This document shows positions 19,095 through 27,306 of a DNA stretch of 64,000 nucleotides, one piece after another (within the stretch, counting starts at the first letter, position 1; each line of letters starts with the position of its first letter). Below the pieces are notes generated by a model. That model worked only from the letters and a program-made list of their open reading frames with translations, ran no database searches and was not told the DNA's origin. Location of the stretch: NCBI GenBank assembly GCA_963761475.1, contig CAVXGT010000006.1:1-64000 (forward strand). Direction: 5' to 3'. Origin of the DNA: Ga0077555 sp963761475 (GTDB lineage Bacteria > Pseudomonadota > Alphaproteobacteria > Rhizobiales > Hyphomicrobiaceae). A program made the position numbers and the translations under genes.

Positions 19095-19713
19095 CGCCAT
19101 GACCGAGTATCATCCGGCGTGGGCCGGCCTCGCCCGAGTTGGCCGTCATGGTCGCCAAGACGGCGCGCCGGGTGTCATTTGCACGCCCAGCCACGGAGCG
19201 GGAATTGCGCTCGTGTCGGCGAGGCTGGGGGATCGCGAGGCGCTCGCGGCATCGGTGCGCGCCGAACTCGACCTGGACTTGCCGCGCGGCCCATGCGCAT
19301 CCGAAGCAATTGGCGGCATGCAGCTCATCGGCATCGGTCCGGGCCGCTGGCTTGCAGTGGCATACCCGTCACCGCCAGAAGGCATCGAGGCAATGCTGGT
19401 GCGGGAGACATCGGGACGCGCCGCCGTCGTCGATCAAAGCCACGGGCTGGCGGTAATGACCCTTTCAGGGCCGGCCGTCCACGAGACGTTGGCGAAGGGC
19501 ACGGGCGTCGATCTCCATCCCCGTGCTTTTACCGCGAACCAGGCAGCAACCACGGCAATCGCCCACATGACGGTCCACCTATGGCAAGTTGACCCGGCGG
19601 TGACATTCGCGTTAGCCGTGCCGCAAAGCCTGGTGGGGAGTTTCTGGTCCTGGCTTGTCGCAGCGGCCGCACCCTATGGGCTGGAGGTCCGGGCCTCGCC
19701 AGCGCGGCCGTGA
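19087..19713 (+). CDS. soxG: sarcosine oxidase, gamma subunit
   Basis: The start ATG 19087 lies inside the soxA stop region (ATGATTGA), giving 208 residues, a normal SoxG length. Characteristic segments are GGMQLIGIGPGRWLAVAYP, RAAVVDQSHGLAVMTLSGP and VHLWQVDPAVTFALAVPQSL near the C-terminus. SoxG completes the alpha-beta-gamma-delta complex and resembles the folate-binding GcvT fold. It is the last gene of the soxBDAG operon. A gap of 123 bases separates it from the flavin monooxygenase gene, which may be read from the same promoter. Confidence 0.88.
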   Translation: MIDAMTEYHPAWAGLARVGRHGRQDGAPGVICTPSHGAGIALVSARLGDREALAASVRAELDLDLPRGPCASEAIGGMQLIGIGPGRWLAVAYPSPPEGIEAMLVRETSGRAAVVDQSHGLAVMTLSGPAVHETLAKGTGVDLHPRAFTANQAATTAIAHMTVHLWQVDPAVTFALAVPQSLVGSFWSWLVAAAAPYGLEVRASPARP

Positions 19714-19836
19714 GGCCGAGGGCATCGAGGCTGGAATGTTCACTCCACTCGATGCATGGTTGCGCCACACGGCCAGATATATGCCGCCAGACGGGACCAA
19801 CACTGCTCGCGCCGTCCAGCCCGAGGGAGAAAGCAC

Positions 19837-21150
19837 ATGACCCGCAAGATGCACCTCAACGTCTTCATCCAAAGCCGAGGTCATCACGAAGCGTCGTGGC
19901 GCCACTCCAAATCATCGACCTTACCGCTGACCGATATCGATTACACCGTGGAAGTCGCCCGTAAGGCCGAGGCAGGATTGTTCGATTCTATCTTCCTCGC
20001 TGACGTCCTTGGCCTTTGGAATGATGTCCGCGCGACGCCATTCAACTGGCTCGAGCCGATCACCACCATCGCTGCCGTTGCCATGGCCACCAAGCGTATC
20101 GGAATGATTGCGACGGCTTCGACGACGTACACCGAGCCCTATAATCTGGCTCGCCAGTTCTCATCACTGGATCACATCTCGCGTGGCCGAGTCGGTTGGA
20201 ACATCGTCACGACCTGGTCGCATCAGGCCGGCTCCAATTACGGCGGCATCGGCCAGGTCAGCCACGCCGAGCGCTACGAGCGCGCGGAAGAATACATGCA
20301 GGTCGTCAAGGGGTTGTGGGACAGTTGGACGGATGATGCCGTCAAGGACGACCGCGCCGGCGGGCTCTATGCCGACCCGGCCAGTGTGCGCACGATTGAT
20401 CACGCGGGAAAATATTATCAGGTGAAAGGACCGCTCAACCTGCCGCGCAGCCCTCAGGGACGGCCCGTTTTCGTGCAGGCAGGCTCCTCCGATACGGGCC
20501 GCAAGTTCGCAGCCCGCCACGCCGAGGCAGTCTTTACGGCACACCTCGAGAAGGCCACGGCAAAGACTTTCTATGCTGATCTAAAAGGTCTGCTGGACGC
20601 CGAAGGTCGCAACGCCAGCCAGGTCCTGATATTGCCGGGGCTCTCGCCAATTATAGGCTCCACAGTGGCCGAGGCGGAGCGCTATGCCAACGAGCTCAAT
20701 GATCTCGCCGACATCGAGATCGGGCGCAGTCGCCTCACCGGCCGTTTCGGAGGCTATGATTTCTCCAAGCTGCCGCTCGACCGTCCCCTCAGCGTAGACG
20801 ATTTTCCCCCGCCAGAGACGGTCGAAGCCTCTCGCAGCCGGACCGAGGTCATCATCGGCTTCGTGCGTAATGAGCGACCGACGTTGCGCCAGCTCCTCTC
20901 GAAGCTAGCGGGGGCTCGCGGCCATTTCACATTCACAGGCACGCCTGGGCAGGTTGCCGACCTCATGCAGGACTGGCTCGAGGATGGCGCCGCCGACGGC
21001 TTCAACCTGATGCCGCCGGTGCTACCCGACATGCTCGACGTCTTTATCGCCGAGGTGGTGCCGATCCTGCAGAAGCGAGGCCTTTTCCGTCGGGCCTATG
21101 AGGGAGCAACGCTGCGAGATAGCCTTGGCCTCGATCGCCCGAGCGCCTGA
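19837..21150 (+). CDS. LLM-class flavin-dependent monooxygenase (NtaA/SnaA/DszA family)
   Basis: This 437-residue protein is of the nitrilotriacetate monooxygenase-like branch of the luciferase superfamily. Typical motifs are HLNVFIQSRGHHEASWRH at the start, FDSIFLADVLGLWND, SSLDHISRGRVGWNIVTTW near residue 115, YYQVKGPLNLPRSPQGRPVF and FVQAGSSDTGRKFAA. ATG 19837 follows GAGGGAGA; the longer frame to 19756 has no family similarity. These enzymes use reduced FMN and oxygen to cleave C-N or C-S bonds in compounds such as nitrilotriacetate or dibenzothiophene sulfone. A separate flavin reductase is needed and none is seen here. Position after soxG suggests a role in N-alkyl catabolism. Confidence 0.88.
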   Translation: MTRKMHLNVFIQSRGHHEASWRHSKSSTLPLTDIDYTVEVARKAEAGLFDSIFLADVLGLWNDVRATPFNWLEPITTIAAVAMATKRIGMIATASTTYTEPYNLARQFSSLDHISRGRVGWNIVTTWSHQAGSNYGGIGQVSHAERYERAEEYMQVVKGLWDSWTDDAVKDDRAGGLYADPASVRTIDHAGKYYQVKGPLNLPRSPQGRPVFVQAGSSDTGRKFAARHAEAVFTAHLEKATAKTFYADLKGLLDAEGRNASQVLILPGLSPIIGSTVAEAERYANELNDLADIEIGRSRLTGRFGGYDFSKLPLDRPLSVDDFPPPETVEASRSRTEVIIGFVRNERPTLRQLLSKLAGARGHFTFTGTPGQVADLMQDWLEDGAADGFNLMPPVLPDMLDVFIAEVVPILQKRGLFRRAYEGATLRDSLGLDRPSA

Positions 21151-21198
21151 GGTGCTTGAGGCCTTCGGTGGCGCGTGCCGCAGTCGTGCCTGCGCCGC

Positions 21199-22842
21199 TC
21201 AGATGCTGTCGCGTGTGAGATCGAATGTCGACGACACCTCGGCTTCGCGGGGATGCCCACGATCGAGCCGCCCGGCCATGGCCAGCGCCCACGGTGCAAC
21301 CGCGATCAACTCCTCCATGATCGGTTCGGGCAGTTTCAAACCGGCGTTGGCCGCGGCAGCCTCGGCTCGGGAGCGTACTGCCGGCTCGACACCGGTGGTG
21401 TCGGGCACCCAGGCCTTCGGATCGATCGCGCCGGCTGCAGTGCCAGCGGTGAGGGCGGGGCGCCTTTTCCAGAAGCCCGTCGCCTGCTCGTAGGCATGTC
21501 CGGCGGCCAATACCCGTGCATCATCGAATGGGCGACCGACCACCTGCATCGATAGCGGCAGGCCGTCCGGTGTGAAACCGATGAGGACCGCGAGTGCGGG
21601 GCCACCGGTGCAATTGAAGGGCGCAGTCAGGCTGGCACTCCGCCAGAAGGCCATCGGATCGTGCGCATCGAGGCGTGGCGCAGCCGACGTGTTGGCGGTC
21701 ACAAGCAGGTCGAAGTTGCGGTAGACCGCTTGCATCTCATTTGTGATCGCGCGCCTTTCGCGACTGGCGCGGACGTAGTCTTCAGCTGTGAACAGGCAGG
21801 CCGCCAGGCTCCGGGCACGGAAATCCTGCCCGAAGTCACCCGGCCGCGTCCTCAGATCGTTGAGATGGATTGAGAAGAGCTCGCTCTCTGCGGTGACGAT
21901 CTTGACATCGGAGTAGCTCTGCATGGGACGCAGCGTCACATCGTCCGTTGTCGCGCCAAGATCCCTAAGAACCTGCAAAGCCGCTTCCATGGCAGCAGGA
22001 AGCGCGGCGTTGACCTTGCCGTCGCGCTCCCAGAAATGGCGAACCACTCCGATCCGCAGCCCCTTGATGCCGGTCCCGATCTGGCTGTGGAAATTGCCCG
22101 TTTTGCTGCGCACTGATGCCGGGTCAAGTACGTCGTGGCCGGCGATGCAGTCGAGCAGCAGCGCACAGTCTTCCGACGTTCGTGCCATCGGCCCGCAATG
22201 GTCATAGGTGAACGAGTTGGGCAGCACGCCAGCGCGGCTCACCAATCCATAGGTGGGTTTCAAGCCGGCTATGCCGCACAATCCGGCCGGTCCCCGGATC
22301 GAGCCGCCGGTGTCGGATCCGAGACTGGCAGGCACCAGCCCCGCCGCCAGTGCCGCGCCCGATCCCGACGACGAGCCGCCGGTGAAGTGTGCGGTATTCC
22401 AGGGGTTGCGTGCTGGCGGCCAGGGCAGATCGAACGACGGACCGCCGTGGGCATACTCGTGGGTCGCAAGCTTTCCCATCAGGACGCCACCCGCCGCCTT
22501 GAGTTTAGCGACCGTTGTGGCATCGCGCGCTGGAATCCGGTTGATCGAGGTGCGCGAATGCCCGCTCGTAAGGACGCCAGCCGTATCGTAGATGTCCTTG
22601 ACGGCGAATGGGATGCCGTGCAGGGGCCCCCGGCGATGGCCGGCCGCGATCTGGTCCTGGGCCTCATGGGCCGCCGCCCTCGCGGTTTCGAACGTGGCTG
22701 TGATGAAGGCGTTGAGTTGCGGCTCGAGTGCCTCGATGCGTGCAATCAAGGCCTCGGTATAATCGACAGGCGAGAGCTTGCGGGCCGCGATCAGGGCCGA
22801 GGCTTCCGACAGCGTCAAGTCGTGCATCTGTGCTGTGGTCAT
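21199..22842 (-). CDS. amidase signature family hydrolase
   Basis: A 547-residue amidase signature enzyme. The Ser-cisSer-Lys triad is visible: lysine in IPFAVKDIYDTAG, the glycine/serine signature HFTGGSSSGSGAALAAGLVP and the nucleophile loop SLGSDTGGSIRGPAGLCGI. The C-terminal part has FNCTGGPALAVLIGFTPDGL. I chose ATG 22842 (MTTAQMHDL), which has GAGGAT upstream, over ATG 22857. It faces the flavin monooxygenase gene tail to tail. It could hydrolyse an N-carbamoyl or amide intermediate of the hyu-sox route. Known N-carbamoylsarcosine amidases belong to a different, cysteine-based family, so that role would be unusual. Confidence 0.88.
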   Translation of the reverse strand: MTTAQMHDLTLSEASALIAARKLSPVDYTEALIARIEALEPQLNAFITATFETARAAAHEAQDQIAAGHRRGPLHGIPFAVKDIYDTAGVLTSGHSRTSINRIPARDATTVAKLKAAGGVLMGKLATHEYAHGGPSFDLPWPPARNPWNTAHFTGGSSSGSGAALAAGLVPASLGSDTGGSIRGPAGLCGIAGLKPTYGLVSRAGVLPNSFTYDHCGPMARTSEDCALLLDCIAGHDVLDPASVRSKTGNFHSQIGTGIKGLRIGVVRHFWERDGKVNAALPAAMEAALQVLRDLGATTDDVTLRPMQSYSDVKIVTAESELFSIHLNDLRTRPGDFGQDFRARSLAACLFTAEDYVRASRERRAITNEMQAVYRNFDLLVTANTSAAPRLDAHDPMAFWRSASLTAPFNCTGGPALAVLIGFTPDGLPLSMQVVGRPFDDARVLAAGHAYEQATGFWKRRPALTAGTAAGAIDPKAWVPDTTGVEPAVRSRAEAAAANAGLKLPEPIMEELIAVAPWALAMAGRLDRGHPREAEVSSTFDLTRDSI

Positions 22843-22929
22843 GACTGATATCCTCATCGTGCGCCCTGGCCGCCCGGCATGCCAGTCCTGCCGGCGGTTT
22901 CAATGCTGAGTGTGTCCATTCGAAACGCG

Positions 22930-24273
22930 TCAAGCAACGGACTTTATGGCGGCATCGACCGCATCACCAAAGCGCTCGACGATGACGTCTATGTCCTTTT
23001 CCGTCGCGATGAAGGGCGGCGCCAGCATGTTGTGATCGCCAAGTCGACCGTCGATCGTGCCGGGCATGGCGTAGCAGGCGAGCCCGCGTTCCATGGCTTC
23101 GCGCTTGACGCGCGCATTGAGTTTCAACGCCGGATCGAAAGGCTCTTTCGTCGAGCGGTTGCGGACATGCTCGACCGCCCAGAACAGGCCCCGTCCGCGA
23201 ATGTCGCCGATGTGGTGATGATTGGCGAACCGTTCTTTCAGGCGCCTCTGGAGGTGCAAGCCCTGCGCCTGGACATTGGCGATCAGCCTGTCACGCTCGA
23301 TCGTCTGCTGGACGGCCAGCGCTGCCGCGCATGCGATCGGGTGGGCGAGGTATGTATGGCCGTGCTGGAAGAACCCGGTCCCGTCCTGGAAGGCTGCAAA
23401 TACCTTTTCCGACAGCATCACGGCGCCGATCGGCTGGTAGCCGCCGCCGAGCCCCTTCGCCACCGCCATCATGTCGGGGACAATGCCCTCCTGCGTGCAG
23501 GCATGGAGGCTACCGGTCCGCCCCATCCCGCACATCACTTCGTCGAGGATCAGCAGAATGCCATGCATGTCACAGATCTCGCGCACCCGTTTGAAGTATC
23601 CGGGCGGTGCAGTGGTGCAGCCCTGCGTGGCGCCGCCCACAGTTTCTGCGACAAAGGCGATCACCGTCTCGCCCCCCAGCTTGCGAATGGTATCCTCCAG
23701 CTCGGCGACGAGACGCTGGCCGTAGAGTTCGGAGGTTTCGCCCTCCATTTGGTCGCGATAGGCATAGGGTGGCGCGACATGATGCGTGGGAAAGAGCATC
23801 GGCGCGAATTGCGCGCGACGAAACGCGTTTCCGCCGACTGCCAGCGCCCCCAGTGTGTTGCCGTGATAGCTCTGCCGGCGGGCAATGAAATTGCTTCGCG
23901 CAGGCTCGCCCTTCTCGAGAAAGTACTGCCGCGCCATCTTCAGCGACGCCTCCATCGCTTCCGAGCCACCGGAAACATAGTAGACGTGTGCGATCCCGGG
24001 TGGCGCATGGGCGACCAGATGATCGGCCAGCTCTTCGGCGATCTCGGTGGTGAAGAACGAGGTGTGCGTGTAGGCGAGTTTGTCGATCTGCGCGCGCATG
24101 GCTGCATTGACGGCGGGGTGCCCGTGGCCGAGGCATGAGACGGCAGCCCCGCCGGATGCGTCGATATAGCGTTTGCCCGAGGCGTCTATGATTTCGATGC
24201 CTTCGCCGCCAACGGCAACAGGCAATGCGCCTGCGCCGGAAATCTGACGATGCAGGATGCGTGTCGGGCGCAT
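22930..24273 (-). CDS. class III pyridoxal-phosphate aminotransferase
   Basis: The 447-residue protein starts at ATG 24273 behind GGAGA; the 35 extra codons up to 24378 are not family-like. Motifs of omega/class III aminotransferases are YYVSGGSEAMEASLKMARQY, the aspartate region ILLILDEVMCGMGRTG and the lysine region MAVAKGLGGGYQPIGAVML that binds PLP, followed by TYLAHPIACAAALAVQQT. Such enzymes move amino groups from omega-amino acids, polyamines or beta-alanine-like compounds to pyruvate or 2-oxoglutarate. It is 87 bases upstream of the amidase in the same direction, so the two may form one unit. The substrate is not predictable. Confidence 0.88.
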   Translation of the reverse strand: MRPTRILHRQISGAGALPVAVGGEGIEIIDASGKRYIDASGGAAVSCLGHGHPAVNAAMRAQIDKLAYTHTSFFTTEIAEELADHLVAHAPPGIAHVYYVSGGSEAMEASLKMARQYFLEKGEPARSNFIARRQSYHGNTLGALAVGGNAFRRAQFAPMLFPTHHVAPPYAYRDQMEGETSELYGQRLVAELEDTIRKLGGETVIAFVAETVGGATQGCTTAPPGYFKRVREICDMHGILLILDEVMCGMGRTGSLHACTQEGIVPDMMAVAKGLGGGYQPIGAVMLSEKVFAAFQDGTGFFQHGHTYLAHPIACAAALAVQQTIERDRLIANVQAQGLHLQRRLKERFANHHHIGDIRGRGLFWAVEHVRNRSTKEPFDPALKLNARVKREAMERGLACYAMPGTIDGRLGDHNMLAPPFIATEKDIDVIVERFGDAVDAAIKSVA

Positions 24274-24576
24274 GAGAGTTCTCCGGGGCAAAGGCGCGTT
24301 GCGTCGGCGGATAGTCGAAAAAAGCAGGCTCGCTTGCAGCCGTAGCCCAGTTTCAACTCCTTCACCGAGGTCGCGCAAGCCCGCTGACTGACAAGCCGCA
24401 TCTCCGTACCGACTGTCGAACGTGGCAGCCGGCTACAAATATGCCGCGGACCGAGCGAAACCTGTCGAAGCGACGCGCATGGAAGCTGCGTTCGGTTGCT
24501 GAAACTCGGGTGTGTGCGTGGCTCAATCGGCGGCTTGGCGGCAACCTTCGCCCCAGTGCTCGCAACGCCTGGCACG
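24274..24576. other. host flank of the island's left end, no gene seen
   Basis: About 300 bases between the start of the aminotransferase gene and the left attachment repeat. It probably contains the aminotransferase promoter. I see no open frame with coding character. Confidence 0.4.
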
Positions 24577-24603
24577 GCTATGGCGGAGAGAGTGGGGTTC
24601 GAA
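24577..24603. repeat. left attachment repeat (partial tRNA-Ser 3' end)
   Basis: These 27 bases match 54298-54324 in the same orientation with a single difference (G at 24597, A at 54318). The sequence starts GCTATGGCGGAGAGAGTGGG and ends TTCGAA. On the minus strand it is the T-loop, 3' acceptor strand and CCA of a serine tRNA without the rest of the tRNA. It is the typical scar left at the far end of a tRNA-targeting island. Confidence 0.88.
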
Positions 24604-24655
24604 TCATTCTAAAAATAATAATTATTAAAGCAAGTTAAGAGGTAATTTATTTCTG

Positions 24656-24676
24656 TGCCCACCCTTCTGCCCACCC
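24656..24676. repeat. subterminal direct repeat, candidate integrase arm site
   Basis: A 21-base sequence containing TGCCCACC twice (at 24656 and 24669), with 20 of 21 bases matching 54156-54176 in the same orientation. It lies 52 bases inside the left attachment repeat. Repeated short motifs close to both att sites are expected for arm-type integrase or excisionase binding sites; that role is inferred. Confidence 0.5.
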
Positions 24677-24695
24677 CGAAGCGCGTGCTGTTTGT

Positions 24696-25361
24696 TCAAT
24701 CCTCGGGGCCAATGCCGAGCAGTGGTTTGGCGATATGCGATACGACCGGCGCAATCCACTCAGGTTCAACCTCGACGACCCGAAGCATCGGGCGCGTGAG
24801 CACGACGTGCACGGGTGAGCCGGACGCCGGTTGGGTGATGCCAAGATGATTTGACCCATCCTTGCCTTTAACGAGCGCCAGGCGACCTCCCCACGTCGCC
24901 ATGGCCTGCTTCGCCATTGATCGATGCGTAGCAAGCAAGTCGCCTTGCCCGAAATCGCCCCATCCCTCGGCCACGATGCACAAGTCCAGCAGTTCAGGCA
25001 GCGGCCAAGGCAAATGCACCTCTCGCGGTTTCTTAAGCTGTTCCCATCGGTCTGGGCTGACGGCAAGCGAGCAATATCGCCGTCCGGCCGGAAACTCTTC
25101 AGTTCCCTCGGGGCTGTAAGCTTCATCCATTCCAAGGCCCAAGGCTCGCGTAATCTTCGCGAAGTTTGTCAGTCCGGGCTCAGACCGTGTGAGGGCCGCG
25201 TAAATTGACGCGACTGGAAGACCGGCCATCTCAGCCAGCTCTTGGGGCCCCACCTTCATCAATTCCATGCGATGGTGCAGTTGTTTCCTCCAGTATGCGT
25301 TTTGCAATTTCTTGCGGTCGACCGGCTTGCGACCGCGCGTTTCATTCTTGCTGCGTGCCAT
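24696..25361 (-). CDS. XRE-family transcriptional regulator, probable island repressor
   Basis: The 221-residue protein has a basic N-terminus (MARSKNETRGRKPVDRKK), then a helix-turn-helix of XRE type at about residues 30-75 (MKVGPQELAEMAGLPVASIY, GLTNFAKITRALGLGMDEAY). The C-terminal half, with VAEGWGDFGQGDLLA and SPVHVVLTRPMLRVVEVEPE, has the feel of the beta-strand region of LexA/CI-like repressors but lacks a recognisable serine-lysine dyad. ATG 25361 is chosen; a longer start at 25400 is possible. It is transcribed away from the AlpA operon across a 138-base regulatory gap with palindromes, the usual arrangement of a repressor controlling an integrative element. Confidence 0.7.
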   Translation of the reverse strand: MARSKNETRGRKPVDRKKLQNAYWRKQLHHRMELMKVGPQELAEMAGLPVASIYAALTRSEPGLTNFAKITRALGLGMDEAYSPEGTEEFPAGRRYCSLAVSPDRWEQLKKPREVHLPWPLPELLDLCIVAEGWGDFGQGDLLATHRSMAKQAMATWGGRLALVKGKDGSNHLGITQPASGSPVHVVLTRPMLRVVEVEPEWIAPVVSHIAKPLLGIGPED

Positions 25362-25406
25362 GCGCTTTATCCACAGTGGTTTGTGAGCAGTGTATTGCAA
25401 AATAGA

Positions 25407-25477
25407 TTGACAATTTATTAAAATAAAATTACATCCATGGCAACGATTGGAGGCGCTTGCAATACCTTCAATTGAAG
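25407..25477 (+). promoter_or_regulatory. candidate promoter and operators between the XRE repressor and AlpA operon
   Basis: TTGACA at 25407-25412 is followed after 16 bases by TTACAT, a plausible sigma-70 pair for the rightward AlpA operon. The spacer is very AT-rich. A perfect 12-base palindrome, CTTCAATTGAAG, lies at 25466-25477 and is a good operator candidate for the divergent XRE protein or for AlpA. No experimental support can be read from sequence. Confidence 0.4.
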
Positions 25478-25499
25478 TCGGAGATCAGGGAGGTTGATT

Positions 25500-25730
25500 G
25501 TGTCAGGGGACCTAGATCCTTACTTGCAGCGGCGGCGGGTGGCGGCCGTCCTCGGCTTCAGCGATAGCACATTGAGGCGACTGATCGAGGCGAAGCGGTT
25601 TCCGCCACCTGTGCGGCCGTGTCCCGGCCGGGATGCTTGGCGGACGAGCACAGTGGAGAAGTATCGGGGGCTGGTGGAGCAAGGAGAAGTCACGCCGCAA
25701 TGGTGGGTGTCGGTGTTGGTTCATGATTGA
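25500..25730 (+). CDS. AlpA-like helix-turn-helix protein (excisionase/activator type)
   Basis: A 76-residue protein starting at GTG 25500, about six bases after CAGGGAGG; TTG 25494 would sit on the ribosome site. The sequence YLQRRRVAAVLGFSDSTLRR followed by LIEAKRFPPPVRPCPGRDAW is the MerR-like winged helix of the AlpA/excisionase family, with the usual FPPPV turn. These proteins bind near att sites or promoters and switch on integrase or element genes. It leads a rightward run of overlapping genes, and its stop overlaps the next start in ATGATTGA. Confidence 0.8.
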   Translation: MSGDLDPYLQRRRVAAVLGFSDSTLRRLIEAKRFPPPVRPCPGRDAWRTSTVEKYRGLVEQGEVTPQWWVSVLVHD

Positions 25731-25953
25731 GCGGGGCGGCCGCAAAAAGGTACGGCACGGCAAGCCGCAAGGGGGAGGAATTGGGAATGTTCATACGATC
25801 AGCGACGGCAGACAAGCGAGCCGCCAGGTGGCTGCTGCCATGCGACGCCATGAAGATCATTGCAACGTCTATTTCCGCGTAGGCATCCGGTCGCGCGGCA
25901 TCATCAACCGAAAATACAAAAGCGCTCCGGGGCCAACCAAAGCGCCTTTGTGA
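25723..25953 (+). CDS. small basic protein of unknown function in the AlpA operon
   Basis: ATG 25723 overlaps the end of the AlpA gene (ATGATTGA), giving 76 residues. The protein is rich in arginine, lysine and glycine (MIERGGRKKVRHGKPQGGG) and ends GIINRKYKSAPGPTKAPL. I recognise no domain. Overlap with AlpA and close spacing to the replication-like gene (12 bases) support it as a real member of the operon. Size and charge would suit a nucleic-acid-binding helper. Confidence 0.45.
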   Translation: MIERGGRKKVRHGKPQGGGIGNVHTISDGRQASRQVAAAMRRHEDHCNVYFRVGIRSRGIINRKYKSAPGPTKAPL

Positions 25954-25965
25954 GGAGGTCTTTAT

Positions 25966-27162
25966 ATGCTTGGAAAGCCTATCAAACTTCCTGCCGAATG
26001 CCAACCTATAAGTGCGCTTGAAGACAAAGTATTGCTGGTTTCCAATCTCAAATACGGCGCTGCTCCACACGGAACCAACGCCGGTGTCTCGCCCCCCTGC
26101 AAGGCAATCGAAGCAGGTGCCGGAAAAGCGCCAGCACTTGCTCCTCCACATGCGCGCCGCCCAGTTGTCAACCAAGTGTATGTCGACCACGATACGCACA
26201 ACGCGGGCTTGGGTCGGACTGCTCGGGGAATTGCGGCCGAGCGCGCGCTTATTGACCGGCGACTGGACGATAGCGCACGTGTCGTTCTCGGCGCGATCCT
26301 TCACCATCTGAGCCTCACCAATCAGCGCGCATGGCCGTCCTACGAAACCATCGGGGCTATTACCGGATATAGCGACGACCGAATCCAAAAGGCCATCCGG
26401 CAGCTCAAAACTTGTGGCTACCTCTTTTCGGAGCGACGGGCCGCCTCCCCTGGATCAAGGGCGATCGTTCACTACGGCCTACAGGCTATGCATGCTGAGG
26501 AACGGGAGGCGCTGATCACCGCCTACCTTGCCGAGTACAAGCGCACTGGAATCAGATCGAAGACCCATCCTGACCAATTCAAATTTGAAATGGTCAGACC
26601 TGCTTGCGACCACGGCGGAAACGCAGCGGTGGGGAATTCTCAGTCATGCGCAGGCGCATCGGTGAAAAACAACCGGTCAGTGCCGACCAATGCAAATCCG
26701 CCCGCCCTGACCAATGCGTTTTTGCCCGACAGTAACACTAGATATGAACTCACAAAAAAAGAGCAGTTAAGTGCAGTGGGCGCGCCTACCGGCACCGCTC
26801 CCCTAACGTCTCATCCCAATCTTGGCAGCGCTGACAAGGAAGTCGTTGAGAGAGAGCGGATGCACGTGCGTACGACAGAGCCGACGCCAGGGCCCTACGG
26901 GCGGTCTGCTCGCCGTGAGCGGTTCGACCGGGAGCGCCATGCCTCGCCAGAGTGGTGCGATTTTGCCGTCGAGATTGGCATCAGGAAAGTCGACGTCCGC
27001 CAGGTGTTCGACCAATTCAGCGACCACCATGCCGCAAAGGGCTCTGTAATGGCCGACTGGACCGCGGCATGGCGCACGTGGTGCCGAAACGAGATCACAT
27101 TCAACTCCCGGCAAACAGCGCGCAACTCGCGCCCAACGAAGGCTGACTGGAGGGATGCATGA
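25966..27162 (+). CDS. replication-like helix-turn-helix protein of the island
   Basis: The 398-residue protein has GAGGAGG seven bases before ATG 25966. A winged helix-turn-helix of the kind found at the front of phage and plasmid replication proteins is seen at about residues 105-165 (VVLGAILHHLSLTNQRAWPS, YETIGAITGYSDDRIQKAIR, QLKTCGYLFSERRAA). A low-complexity middle follows. The C-terminus (VFDQFSDHHAAKGSVMADW, TAAWRTWCRN) resembles the tail of phage DnaT/DnaD-like or helicase-loader proteins that ends in a W-xx-W-C/x-N block. It may load a helicase or bind the element's origin. No helicase or primase follows. Confidence 0.6.
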   Translation: MLGKPIKLPAECQPISALEDKVLLVSNLKYGAAPHGTNAGVSPPCKAIEAGAGKAPALAPPHARRPVVNQVYVDHDTHNAGLGRTARGIAAERALIDRRLDDSARVVLGAILHHLSLTNQRAWPSYETIGAITGYSDDRIQKAIRQLKTCGYLFSERRAASPGSRAIVHYGLQAMHAEEREALITAYLAEYKRTGIRSKTHPDQFKFEMVRPACDHGGNAAVGNSQSCAGASVKNNRSVPTNANPPALTNAFLPDSNTRYELTKKEQLSAVGAPTGTAPLTSHPNLGSADKEVVERERMHVRTTEPTPGPYGRSARRERFDRERHASPEWCDFAVEIGIRKVDVRQVFDQFSDHHAAKGSVMADWTAAWRTWCRNEITFNSRQTARNSRPTKADWRDA

Positions 27163-27306
27163 TGCACGACGTAATCGTGACTTCCAACGGCAACCATCTG
27201 GCATCAATCGACCAGACGAACTCGTGGCTTCGTAAAGGCTACGGGTTCGGCGTTCGCTGGCAAAGCGCCCACTACAGATTTCGACCATATCGAGTGGGTT
27301 GACGAG

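Noticed and set aside
22879..24138. Plus-strand open frame of 419 codons
   Set aside because: Shadow of the class III aminotransferase on the other strand.
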